From CAVTWY01 sp963738575 (GTDB lineage Bacteria; Pseudomonadota; Gammaproteobacteria; Burkholderiales; Burkholderiaceae_C), in contig CAVTWY010000002.1 in assembly GCA_963738575.1 (NCBI GenBank), positions 372,001 through 436,000 of the forward strand: a stretch of 64,000 bases of DNA. The letters are read 5' to 3'. This document shows positions 8,669-17,496 of this stretch, in pieces. How positions within the stretch are numbered: the first letter of the stretch is position 1; each line of letters begins with the position of its first letter. A model generated the notes under the pieces. The model searched no databases. It had not been told where the DNA came from and saw only the letters and a program-made list of their open reading frames with translations. The translations under genes and the position numbers were made by a program.

Positions 8669-9388
8669 ATGAGCACGATCTTGGTTGTTGAAGATGAGCC
8701 CGCCATCGCCGAATTGCTGGTGATCAACCTGCGTCATGCTGGTTATGACACCCAGGTGGCGCAAACAGCTGACGAGGCCCGAGCCGCCGTTGCCAATCAA
8801 CTGCCCGACTTGGTTTTGTTGGATTGGATGCTGCCTGGGCAATCGGGTTGGCAATTGGCGCGCGCGTGGCGTGGTGAAGCGCGAACCCGCGAGCTGCCGA
8901 TCATCATGTTGACTGCGCGCGCCGATGAGGCCGACCGCGTTGCCGGCCTCGACGGGGGCGCGGATGATTACATGACCAAGCCGTTTTCACCCAAGGAATT
9001 GGCAGCTCGCGTCCGGGCTGTGCTAAGGCGTCGCACGCCCCAAGCACTTGACGAAACCGTGACCGTGGGTGGTTTGAGTCTCGACCCTTCCACGCACCGC
9101 GTTCAGTGCATGGGCGAAGAAGTTCGCATGGGCCCGACCGAATTCAAACTCTTGCACTTCTTCCTGACCCATGCGGAGCGTGTTCACAGTCGCTCGCGCT
9201 TGCTGGACCGCGTGTGGGGCGACCACGTCTACATCGAAGAACGCACGGTTGATGTGCATGTGATGAGGCTTCGCGAGGCGCTGTCACCCGTGGGACGATC
9301 ACAAATGATCGAGACGGTTCGCGGGGCAGGGTATCGTTTGACGCAGCGAGACGCCACAACCACGCCCATGCCCACGCCCGCGCCATGA
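8669..9388 (+). CDS. phoB: Phosphate response regulator PhoB
   Basis: PhoB activates the Pho regulon when phosphorylated by PhoR. The N-terminal receiver domain has the acidic pocket VEDE (7-10), the phosphorylation site Asp52 in LLDWMLPG and the conserved Lys in DDYMTKPF. The C-terminal OmpR-type winged helix runs from about residue 130 and ends with VRGAGYRL. Its length is 239 residues against 229 in E. coli. Its end overlaps the phoR start by 4 bases. The Pho boxes at 3990-4007 and 3819-3847 are its likely local targets. Confidence 0.96.
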   Translation: MSTILVVEDEPAIAELLVINLRHAGYDTQVAQTADEARAAVANQLPDLVLLDWMLPGQSGWQLARAWRGEARTRELPIIMLTARADEADRVAGLDGGADDYMTKPFSPKELAARVRAVLRRRTPQALDETVTVGGLSLDPSTHRVQCMGEEVRMGPTEFKLLHFFLTHAERVHSRSRLLDRVWGDHVYIEERTVDVHVMRLREALSPVGRSQMIETVRGAGYRLTQRDATTTPMPTPAP

Positions 9389-10728
9389 CCTGGTGGTTCA
9401 GCCGCTTCTTCAAGGCCTTGTTGGTGATCGGGACGGGGGCGCTCGCGGGTGAGGCTTTGGCGCGGATGGCCCATGTCAACATGGCGTTGCCATGGGTGGG
9501 TGCTGCGGCTGGATTGGCCGTCGCCGTGGTGCTGGACTTGCGCCAGGCCAGCAAGGTCCTTGCGTGGCTGCAAGGCAAAGCCGCGCAACCTGCGCCAGCG
9601 GGGCAAGGCTTTTGGGGTGAATTGGCCTACCGTATCGAACGCATCGTGCGTCAGCGCGAAACGTTGGTGGGTGAAGAGCGCGATCGGTTGGCGCAGTTTT
9701 TGACGGCCATTGACGCGTCACCAAACGGCGTGACGTTGATCGATGTATCGGACGCCGTCACCTGGTGCAACGCAGCTGCATCCGACCACTTTGCCATTCA
9801 TCCAGTGCGAGATCGGCTGCAGCGCATTACCAACTTGGTGCGGGCGCCCGCCTTTGTTGATGGGTTGGCGAGTGCTGAGGAGAGCATGACATTCATGGCG
9901 CCAGGTGGTCAACGCAAGCTGTCGGTGATCGTGCGGCCTTACGGCAAAGGTTCGCGCATTCTTCTGTCTAACGACATCACCGAAGCCGAGCGAGCCGATG
10001 GGGTGCGAACTCACTTTGTGTCCAATGTCTCGCATGAAATCCGAACCCCACTCACGGTTTTGTCGGGTTTTCTTGAGTCATTGTCAACATTGGATCTTGG
10101 TGACGACGAGCGCAAGCGCGTTTTGTTTTTGATGCGCCAGCAGGCCGATCGGATGCAAACGTTGGTGGCCGATCTGCTGACGCTCGCGCAGCTGGAAGGC
10201 AGCCCTCGACCCACGGTGGATCATTGGATGGATCTGGATTCGGTGTGGCAGCAGCTGCGGTCTGACGCCTTGGCGCTGTCCGCCGGGCGCCACACCATTG
10301 ACTTTGACGTGGCTGGCGGCTTGCAAATGGCGGGTCGGCGCAACGAGTTTGTCAGTTTGGTGATCAACTTGCTCAGCAATGCGATTCGCTACACACCTGC
10401 TGGTGGGCGCATCGATTTAATCTGGCGCGTTAACCACGGCCGTGGTGAATTGACCGTTCGTGACACAGGCGTGGGCATCGCGCCCGAGCACTTGCCGCGC
10501 ATTACCGAGCGTTTTTACCGGGTGGACGGAAGCAGATCGCGAGAGACGGGTGGCACGGGCCTGGGCCTGGCAATCGTCAAACACGTGGCGCAGCGCCACG
10601 GTGGCGAGCTTCTGATTGACAGCGTGCCCGGCAAGGGTTCAACCTTTCGCGTTGACATCCCAGCGGCTCGCATTCGCTTGCGAACGGAGGCTGATGGGGT
10701 ATCACTGCCGGCGTCAGCTTCGGTCTGA
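9385..10728 (+). CDS. phoR: Phosphate sensor histidine kinase PhoR
   Basis: This 447-residue inner-membrane kinase/phosphatase controls PhoB. It has an N-terminal hydrophobic segment (about 10-55), a PAS-like region (about 105-190), the phospho-acceptor His217 in SHEIRTPL, and an ATPase domain with NAIRYTP (N box), DTGVGIAPEH (G1) and GGTGLGLAIVKH (G2). It has no large periplasmic loop, which is typical of PhoR, since phosphate status comes from PstSCAB-PhoU. It converges with the fumarase gene, only three bases away. Confidence 0.95.
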   Translation: MTWWFSRFFKALLVIGTGALAGEALARMAHVNMALPWVGAAAGLAVAVVLDLRQASKVLAWLQGKAAQPAPAGQGFWGELAYRIERIVRQRETLVGEERDRLAQFLTAIDASPNGVTLIDVSDAVTWCNAAASDHFAIHPVRDRLQRITNLVRAPAFVDGLASAEESMTFMAPGGQRKLSVIVRPYGKGSRILLSNDITEAERADGVRTHFVSNVSHEIRTPLTVLSGFLESLSTLDLGDDERKRVLFLMRQQADRMQTLVADLLTLAQLEGSPRPTVDHWMDLDSVWQQLRSDALALSAGRHTIDFDVAGGLQMAGRRNEFVSLVINLLSNAIRYTPAGGRIDLIWRVNHGRGELTVRDTGVGIAPEHLPRITERFYRVDGSRSRETGGTGLGLAIVKHVAQRHGGELLIDSVPGKGSTFRVDIPAARIRLRTEADGVSLPASASV

Positions 10729-10731
10729 CTT

Positions 10732-12258
10732 CTAAGCCACCACCACCGGAATCTTTCCAATCTTTGCCTGCCACTCACGAGGTCCTGTCTGGTGCACGCT
10801 CGTGCCCTTGGCGTCAACCGCCACGGTCACCGGCATGTCTTTGACATCAAACTCGAAAATGGCTTCCATCCCCAAGTCAGCAAACCCAACCACCTTGGCT
10901 GTCTTGATTGCCTTGGCCACCAAATAGGCGGCGCCCCCCACTGCCATCAAGTAAGCGCTCTTGTGCTTTTTGATCGCCTCGATGCCCGCCGGGCCACGTT
11001 CGGCCTTGCCAATCATTGAAATCAAACCCGTCTGCGACAGCATCATCTCGGTGAACTTGTCCATGCGTGTGGCTGTGGTGGGGCCCGCCGGGCCCACCAC
11101 CTCGTTGCGGACCGGGTCCACGGGCCCCACGTAATAGATCACGCGGTTGGTGAAGTCAACCGGCAACTTCTCGCCGCGTGCCAGCATGTCTTGGATGCGC
11201 TTGTGCGCAGCGTCGCGGCCTGTGAGCATCTTGCCGTTGAGAAGCAAGGTTTGGCCCGGCTTCCAAGTAGCCACTTCGGCAGGCGTGAGCGTGTCGAGGT
11301 TGACCTTGGTGCTGCGGTTGTAGTCGGGTGCCCAGTGCACGTCGGGCCACAAATCCAAACTCGGGGCCTCCAAGTACGAAGGGCCCGAGCCGTCCAACAC
11401 AAAGTGGGCGTGGCGCGTGGCAGCGCAGTTGGGAATCATGCCCACTGGTTTGCCGGCAGCATGCGTGGGGGCCATTGCAATCTTGACGTCCATCACTGTT
11501 GTGAGGCCGCCGAGCCCTTGCGCGCCAATGCCAAGCGCGTTGACTGCGTCGCAAAGCTGGATGCGAAGCTCTTCTGTCTTGTTTCGAGGGCCACGCTTTT
11601 TAAGCTCCCACATGTCCATGGGTTCCATCAGCGACTTCTTGGCCAAAAGCATCGCATGCTCGGCGGTGCCGCCGATGCCAATGCCCAGCATGCCCGGCGG
11701 GCACCAGCCGGCGCCCATCGTGGGCACCGTCTTCATCACCCAATCAACCAATGAATCGCTGGGGTTGAGCATCGCCAGCTTGCTTTTGTTCTCGCTGCCG
11801 CCACCTTTGGCGGCCACGTCGACACCCACCGTGTTGCCCGGCACCACCGTCATGTGAATGACGGCAGGGGTGTTGTCCATCGTGTTCTTGCGCTCAAACT
11901 GCGGATCGGCAACGATGGAAGCGCGCAGCTTGTTGTCGGGATGGTTGTACGCACGCCGAACCCCCTCGTTGACGGCGTCTTCAATCGAACCACTGAAACC
12001 CTCAAACCGAACATCCATGCCAATCGACAAAAAGACGTTGACGATGCCCGTGTCTTGGCAGATCGGCCGCTTGCCTTCTGCGCACATGCGGCTGTTGGTC
12101 AAAATCTGAGCGATTGCATCTTTGGCGGCAGGGCTCTTTTCGTCCTGGTAAGCCCGCGCCAAGTGCTCAATGTAGTCAGCAGGATGGTAGTAGCTGATGT
12201 ACTGCAGCGCAGCGGCGACTGATTCAATCAGGTCGGCTTGTCGGATGATGGTTGGCAT
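10732..12258 (-). CDS. Class I fumarate hydratase ([4Fe-4S])
   Basis: This enzyme interconverts fumarate and malate in the TCA cycle. The 508-residue product is a full class I fumarase. The three cluster cysteines are visible in RPICQDTG, GAGWCPPGM and IPNCAATRH, and the C-terminal beta domain is present (YYVGPVDP, GPTTATRMD). The ATG at 12258 is chosen because the protein is conserved from PTIIRQADLIES onward. The longer upstream frame would overlap the preceding gene. It lies 13 bases downstream of the UPF0114 gene, so both probably form one transcript. The class is oxygen-sensitive, and whether a class II FumC exists elsewhere cannot be seen. Confidence 0.95.
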   Translation of the reverse strand: MPTIIRQADLIESVAAALQYISYYHPADYIEHLARAYQDEKSPAAKDAIAQILTNSRMCAEGKRPICQDTGIVNVFLSIGMDVRFEGFSGSIEDAVNEGVRRAYNHPDNKLRASIVADPQFERKNTMDNTPAVIHMTVVPGNTVGVDVAAKGGGSENKSKLAMLNPSDSLVDWVMKTVPTMGAGWCPPGMLGIGIGGTAEHAMLLAKKSLMEPMDMWELKKRGPRNKTEELRIQLCDAVNALGIGAQGLGGLTTVMDVKIAMAPTHAAGKPVGMIPNCAATRHAHFVLDGSGPSYLEAPSLDLWPDVHWAPDYNRSTKVNLDTLTPAEVATWKPGQTLLLNGKMLTGRDAAHKRIQDMLARGEKLPVDFTNRVIYYVGPVDPVRNEVVGPAGPTTATRMDKFTEMMLSQTGLISMIGKAERGPAGIEAIKKHKSAYLMAVGGAAYLVAKAIKTAKVVGFADLGMEAIFEFDVKDMPVTVAVDAKGTSVHQTGPREWQAKIGKIPVVVA

Positions 12259-12271
12259 GGTGGTGCGGGGG

Positions 12272-12901
12272 TCAGTGCTTGTTGGCCGGCGACAGCAATC
12301 GGTCGGTGTAGGCGATGGCAAGGGCCGAGAGCAGGAAGGCAATGTGAATGAGCGTTTGCCACATCAGCACTTCGGTGCTCAAGTCTTTGGCGTTGATGAA
12401 CGACTTAAGAAGGTGGATCGAGCTGATGCCGATGATGGCGGTCGCGAGCTTGACTTTGAGCACCGAGGCGTTGACGTGGCTAAGCCACTCGGGTTGATCG
12501 GGGTGCTCTTGCAAGTTCATCCGCGACACAAAAGTTTCATACCCGCCCACGATGACCATGATGAGCAGGTTGCTGATCATCACCACATCGATCAGCCCTA
12601 AAACGGCCAGCATGATGATGGTTTCGGTCAGCTTCGTGCTGCTGTTGATGATGTTGTCGTTGTAGCCCAGGCTGGTGAGCAGCGCCTTGAGCGCTTCTTG
12701 GCTGCCAAAGGCGGCCTCCACCAAATGCCAAAGCTCCATCAGGAAGTGCCAGACGTAAACGCCTTGCGCCACGATCAATCCCAGGTACAGCGGCAGCTGC
12801 AACCAACGGCTCATGAAAATCACGTTGGGCAAAGCTTGCATGCGGCTCGTTGGGCTGCGCGTCGGTTTGCTATCGTCGGGGGTGGGGTGGTTGCCTGCCA
12901 T
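12272..12901 (-). CDS. UPF0114 / TIGR00645 (YqhA-like) membrane protein
   Basis: This is a 209-residue integral membrane protein of the UPF0114 family, whose function is unknown. It has about four hydrophobic segments: LYLGLIVAQGVYVWHFLM, a middle pair around IIMLAVLGLIDVVMISNLLIMV, ATAIIGISSIHLL, and a C-terminal one. The family signature MVIVGGYETFVSR is present. Homologs keep residues before SRWLQLPLYLGL, which supports the ATG at 12901. It sits just upstream of the fumarase gene on the same strand. Confidence 0.88.
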   Translation of the reverse strand: MAGNHPTPDDSKPTRSPTSRMQALPNVIFMSRWLQLPLYLGLIVAQGVYVWHFLMELWHLVEAAFGSQEALKALLTSLGYNDNIINSSTKLTETIIMLAVLGLIDVVMISNLLIMVIVGGYETFVSRMNLQEHPDQPEWLSHVNASVLKVKLATAIIGISSIHLLKSFINAKDLSTEVLMWQTLIHIAFLLSALAIAYTDRLLSPANKH

Positions 12902-13131
12902 GGGTGCCTAAAAATGGGTTTCTTCATTCTAGTGCGCGCTTCGGTGGCGCAACCCCTGGGGCCGCCGATTGGCTGGTGGTGCGGCGCGGGTGGTTTCAGC
13001 GGGCTCGCGTCGATATCATGGCCGCTGTCGCAGGGTGCAGCGTAGGGGCAGCATCCAAGTAAGGCATTCGTCAGCCACGCGCGTCACAGTCCGGCACCCA
13101 ACCTACATTCAGCCGTCAGGAGTCCCGAGCC

Positions 13132-15093
13132 ATGAGTGATCTCAAGACCTACCAGCCACCCGCAACCTTTGAGCAATCAGCCCACGTATCAGGCATGGCT
13201 GCCTACAACAAGCTGGTCGCAGAAGCCGATGCCGACCACCAGGGTTTTTGGGCAAGGTTGGCCAGGGAGCTGCTGACTTGGAAGACGCCCTTCACCAAGA
13301 CCTTGAACGATAGCAAAGCGCCGTTTTTTAAGTGGTTTGAAGACGGTACGCTCAACGTGTCTTACAACTGCCTCGACCGCCACGTTGAAGCTGGGTTGGG
13401 TGGCAAGACGGCGATTATTTTTGAGGCTGACGACGGGCAAGTCACGCGCGTCACCTACCAGCAACTTTTGGTGCAGGTGGCCCAATTTGCCAATGCCCTC
13501 AAAGCGCGAGGCGTCAAAAAAGGTGATCGCGTGGTCATCTACATGCCCATGAGCGTGCAGGGTGTTGCTGCCATGCAAGCTTGTGCGCGCATCGGCGCCA
13601 CACACTCAGTGGTGTTTGGAGGGTTCTCGGCGCAATCACTGCGTGACCGCATTGAAGACGCTGGCGCGGTGATGGTGATCACGGCTGACGAACAAGCCCG
13701 AGGGGGCAAGAGTCTCCCCCTCAAGTCGATCGTGGACGAGGCGCTTGGTTTGGGAGGCTGCGACAGCATCAAAAACGTCATCGTCTACCGCCGTACGGGT
13801 GGCAATGTGGCTTGGAGGGAGGGTCGGGACGTTTGGCTGCACGACGCTGTCAAAGGCCAAAGCGAAACCTGCGAGCCCACATGGGTGGACGCTGAACACC
13901 CGCTCTTTTTACTCTACACCTCGGGTTCGACGGGCAAACCCAAGGGGGTTCAGCACTCGACTGGCGGCTACCTGCTGCATGCTGCACTGACCACCAAGTG
14001 GACGTTTGACCTCAAGCCCGACGACGTGTTTTGGTGCACCGCCGACATCGGTTGGGTGACTGGGCACACGTACATCACCTATGGACCCTTGGCCCTTGGC
14101 GGTACCGAGATCGTCTTTGAGGGCATTCCCACATTTCCCGACGCGGGCCGTTTTTGGCAAACGATCCAAAAGCACAAGGTCTCGATTTTCTACACAGCCC
14201 CTACCGCGATCCGCTCGCTGATCAAGCTGGCCGAGGCCAACGCGGCGGTGCACCCCAAAAATTACGACCTGGCCTCTTTGCGTTTGCTGGGCTCGGTGGG
14301 CGAGCCCATCAACCCTGCTGCTTGGGAGTGGTACCACGCCAACATCGGCGGTGGTCGCTGCCCAATCGTCGACACCTTTTGGCAAACCGAAACAGGGGGG
14401 CACATGATCACGCCCATGCCGGGTGCTACGCCCTTGGTGCCGGGCTCGTGCACCTTGCCATTCCCGGGCATCGCAGCGGCCATCGTGGACGAGTTGGGCA
14501 ACGACGTGCCCAACGGGCAAGGTGGCATCTTGGTTGTTAAAAAACCTTGGCCGAGCATGATTCGGACAATCTACGGTGACCCCGAGCGATTTGTCAAAAG
14601 CTACTACCCACCAGAACTCAAAGGCTACTACTTGGCGGGTGATGGCGCCATACGGGATGCCAAAACGGGCTACTTCACCATCACGGGGCGCATCGACGAT
14701 GTGCTCAACGTCAGCGGCCATCGCATGGGTACGATGGAAATTGAATCGGCCCTGGTGAGTTGCACCGACTTGGTGGCCGAGGCTGCTGTCGTCGGTCGCC
14801 CCGACGACACCACCGGCGAGGCGATCTGCGCGTTTGTGGTGCTCAAACGAACGCGCCCAACGGGTGACGAAGCCAAGAAGATCGCCAACGAGTTGCGCAA
14901 CTGGGTTGCCAAGGAAATCGGCCCGATTGCCAAACCCAAAGATATTCGCTTTGGCGACAACCTGCCAAAAACCCGAAGCGGCAAAATCATGCGTCGTCTG
15001 CTGCGGTCCATCGCCAAAGGTGAGGCCATCACGCAAGACATTTCAACACTTGAAAACCCTGCGATTCTGGAGCAATTGACGCAAACCAATTAG
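13132..15093 (+). CDS. acs: Acetyl-CoA synthetase (AMP-forming)
   Basis: Acs activates acetate to acetyl-CoA through acetyl-AMP. The 653-residue protein matches the usual length. Visible motifs are the P-loop YTSGSTGKPKGV (about 263-274), GWVTGHTY, the adenylate motif TFWQTETGGHMITP, and the C-terminal PKTRSGKIMRRLLR whose lysine is the catalytic, acetylation-regulated residue. CAGGAG lies 9 bases before the ATG. The gene is divergent from the UPF0114-fumarase pair. The tryptophan in the DTFWQTE motif fits acetyl- rather than long-chain acyl-CoA synthetases. Confidence 0.95.
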   Translation: MSDLKTYQPPATFEQSAHVSGMAAYNKLVAEADADHQGFWARLARELLTWKTPFTKTLNDSKAPFFKWFEDGTLNVSYNCLDRHVEAGLGGKTAIIFEADDGQVTRVTYQQLLVQVAQFANALKARGVKKGDRVVIYMPMSVQGVAAMQACARIGATHSVVFGGFSAQSLRDRIEDAGAVMVITADEQARGGKSLPLKSIVDEALGLGGCDSIKNVIVYRRTGGNVAWREGRDVWLHDAVKGQSETCEPTWVDAEHPLFLLYTSGSTGKPKGVQHSTGGYLLHAALTTKWTFDLKPDDVFWCTADIGWVTGHTYITYGPLALGGTEIVFEGIPTFPDAGRFWQTIQKHKVSIFYTAPTAIRSLIKLAEANAAVHPKNYDLASLRLLGSVGEPINPAAWEWYHANIGGGRCPIVDTFWQTETGGHMITPMPGATPLVPGSCTLPFPGIAAAIVDELGNDVPNGQGGILVVKKPWPSMIRTIYGDPERFVKSYYPPELKGYYLAGDGAIRDAKTGYFTITGRIDDVLNVSGHRMGTMEIESALVSCTDLVAEAAVVGRPDDTTGEAICAFVVLKRTRPTGDEAKKIANELRNWVAKEIGPIAKPKDIRFGDNLPKTRSGKIMRRLLRSIAKGEAITQDISTLENPAILEQLTQTN

Positions 15094-15121
15094 TTGGTTG
15101 CGGCCTTTGGGTTGGCTGCGA

Positions 15122-15652
15122 TCAGCTGATGACGTACGCCGCGCTGCCCGTGGCAATCAACGTGCCATCTTCATTGCGCAGTCGCATTTGTGTCGCAGCA
15201 ATGCGCCCACCCAATCGGGTGACCTCCACCGATGCGATGAAGTGCTTGCCAATGCCAGGGCGCAGGTAGTCGATGCGCAAGTCGATGGTCGCCATCTTGC
15301 CAAAGCGGTGCATCACCTGCAAGGCAGTCTCATCGGCGTGTTTTTCTCCCTGGGCAACCATCAAGGCAACGCCGCCGGTCGCGTCCAATGCTGCGGCTAT
15401 CACGCCCCCATGGAGCCGTCCATGAACGAAGTGGCCCACCAGCTCAGGCCGCATGTCGAACTGCACTTGCACGTTGCCGGACGCGAGAGACAAGACCTTT
15501 AACCCCAAGACCTGATTGAACGTGATTTGGGTTTCAAGCAGTTGCGTGACGGCGGTGTCCAGCAGTGCCTGCTCGGCTGCGCTGCGGTGGGGTTTGGTGG
15601 TGCTCGTACTCATGTTGCGATTGTGCCCCGCGTCACTTGCCATAAACGTCAC
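15122..15652 (-). CDS. Hotdog-fold thioesterase, YigI/PaaI-like
   Basis: This 176-residue protein has a single hotdog domain. HFVHGRLHGGVIAAALDATGG carries the helix and glycine-rich turn of PaaI-type acyl-CoA thioesterases, and MGTIDLRVDYLRPG-like ATIDLRIDYLRPG is characteristic of the YigI subgroup. It probably hydrolyses acyl-CoA esters, but the substrate is unknown. A downstream ATG at 15613 (MSTSTTKPHRS) is an alternative start, and neither start has a clear ribosome-binding site. It converges with acs. Confidence 0.8.
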   Translation of the reverse strand: MTFMASDAGHNRNMSTSTTKPHRSAAEQALLDTAVTQLLETQITFNQVLGLKVLSLASGNVQVQFDMRPELVGHFVHGRLHGGVIAAALDATGGVALMVAQGEKHADETALQVMHRFGKMATIDLRIDYLRPGIGKHFIASVEVTRLGGRIAATQMRLRNEDGTLIATGSAAYVIS

Positions 15653-15779
15653 AACCCGCGCACTTTCAGCAACCAGGTTGGCGCAGCAATCCCCACAAAG
15701 TCACACCTGCTGCACGCCTAAGATGGTGCGACGGGATTCAGTGCTTGCAGTGTCGTGTCGCTTCGCTAAGCTTTGGGTC

Positions 15780-16010
15780 ATGCACTTATCTGGTTTCGGC
15801 GACACCGCCACCTCCAACGACTTCGGGTTTGAGTTTCGCGTGCGCAAAAACGGCGACGTGGACATCACACACAACGGTCGCACCAACGCCACGCTGCGTG
15901 GTCAGCAGGCGCAAGACTTCATCGCAGAGGTCGAAGCGCATGACGACGAAGATGACTCCCAAGCGTTGATGCAGCGTCTGGTCAGCGCCCACAAGCGCGC
16001 GACAAAGTAG
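15780..16010 (+). CDS. Small conserved hypothetical protein (76 aa)
   Basis: The product starts MHLSGFGDTATSNDFGFEF and has a compact beta-rich N-terminal half (FRVRKNGDVDITHNGR) followed by an acidic helix (AEVEAHDDEDDSQALMQRL). The sequence recalls small uncharacterised proteins in Burkholderiales, from memory only. The ATG at 15780 is preferred to the frame's earlier start at 15516, because the upstream part lies antisense to the thioesterase gene and looks non-coding. No function is assigned. Confidence 0.6.
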   Translation: MHLSGFGDTATSNDFGFEFRVRKNGDVDITHNGRTNATLRGQQAQDFIAEVEAHDDEDDSQALMQRLVSAHKRATK

Positions 16011-16226
16011 CCCGAATGTTTTGCTCGCCGGGCGCGCCTCGACGCGTCCAGGCTGCCCCAGCACGGGCCTTTGGCCTTGAGGCCAGTCGGCCACGTCGGC
16101 TGCTGGGAGCGTCACCAATGTCACAAATTCAGCAGTCTTGGTGCAAGGCCAGGGCTTCGATGCTGCACACTTAACGTTACCGGCGCCTCCCGCGCCTCCA
16201 TCCATACCCAACCGACAGGAGCCTCC

Positions 16227-17486
16227 GTGGACCTCTCCATGCAACCCCACATGTTGGCCCGCCGCACGCTGGCCTTGGTGCTCGCGGGCGGCCGAGGATC
16301 TCGACTCAAACAACTGACTGACCGCCGCGCCAAACCCGCCGTGCATTTCGGTGGCAAGTTTCGGATCATTGACTTTGCGCTCTCCAATTGTGTCAACTCA
16401 GGCATCCGCCGCATAGGCGTTGTCACGCAATACAAGTCGCACTCGCTGTTGCGCCACATGCAGCGCGGTTGGTCTTTTTTGCGCGCAGAGTTGAATGAGA
16501 TGGTTGACTTGCTTCCGGCCCAACAACGCGTTGGAGAAGAGCATTGGTATCGCGGTACGGCCGATGCGGTTTTTCAGAATCTTGACATCATCCAGTCGGC
16601 GCAGCCTGAGTACATCGTGGTGCTGGCGGGTGATCACATTTACAAAATGGATTACTCGGTGATGTTGACGGACCACGTCGCGATGGGTGGCGGTTGCACG
16701 GTGGGGTGCATTGAGGTGCCGCGCAACGAAGCGAAGGCATTTGGTGTGATGGCCATCGACGACGCGCGGCGCATCACCGACTTCATTGAAAAGCCAGACG
16801 ACCCACCCACCATGCCCGGGCGACCCGACCACGCCTTGGCCAGCATGGGCATCTACATATTTGATGCAGCCTACTTGTACCGCTTGCTGGAAGAAGACTT
16901 GGCCAACCCTGCGTCAGACCACGACTTTGGCAAAAACGTGATTCCGCGTGCGGTGAGCGAGGGCCGCGCCCGTGCGCACCCGTTCTCGATGTCATGCATC
17001 GCCAACGGCAACACGCACTACTGGCGCGACGTCGGCACCATCGACGCCTTCTGGGAGGCCAACCTGGACTTGGCATCCATCAGCCCTGAGCTCAATATTT
17101 ATGACACGCAATGGCCGATATGGACCTACCAGCGTCAGTTGCCACCCGCCAAATTCATTCCTGATCACCATGGGGCGCACGGTGTAACAGCCAATGCCTT
17201 GGTGTCGGGGGGCTGCATTCTGGCGGGGTCCAATGTGGTCAATTCGGTCTTGTTTTCAGAGGTGCGCGTGCATTCGTTTTGCGAGGTGCAAGACTGCGTC
17301 GTGCTGCCCAGCGTCGTTATCAACAGCCATTGCCGTTTGCGCAAAGTGGTGATTGACCGACACTGCGTGCTGCCCGAAGGGTTGGTGGTGGGCGAAGACG
17401 CCGAAGCCGACGCCCGTCGATTTGAGCGCACCGAGGGTGGCGTCGTGCTCATCACCAAAGCCATGCTGGCCCGCCTGGCTGCTTGA
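16227..17486 (+). CDS. glgC: Glucose-1-phosphate adenylyltransferase
   Basis: GlgC makes ADP-glucose from glucose-1-phosphate and ATP, the first committed step of glycogen synthesis. The nucleotidyltransferase N-terminus is clear (LALVLAGGRGSRLKQLT, then RRAKPAVHFGGKFRIIDF), with GDHIYKMDY as the metal-binding motif and a C-terminal left-handed beta-helix rich in hexapeptide-like turns. The GTG at 16227 is chosen because AGGAG lies 5 bases upstream. It gives 419 residues, close to E. coli GlgC (431). glgA follows after 10 bases. Confidence 0.94.
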   Translation: MDLSMQPHMLARRTLALVLAGGRGSRLKQLTDRRAKPAVHFGGKFRIIDFALSNCVNSGIRRIGVVTQYKSHSLLRHMQRGWSFLRAELNEMVDLLPAQQRVGEEHWYRGTADAVFQNLDIIQSAQPEYIVVLAGDHIYKMDYSVMLTDHVAMGGGCTVGCIEVPRNEAKAFGVMAIDDARRITDFIEKPDDPPTMPGRPDHALASMGIYIFDAAYLYRLLEEDLANPASDHDFGKNVIPRAVSEGRARAHPFSMSCIANGNTHYWRDVGTIDAFWEANLDLASISPELNIYDTQWPIWTYQRQLPPAKFIPDHHGAHGVTANALVSGGCILAGSNVVNSVLFSEVRVHSFCEVQDCVVLPSVVINSHCRLRKVVIDRHCVLPEGLVVGEDAEADARRFERTEGGVVLITKAMLARLAA

Positions 17487-17496
17487 GGTCAACAGC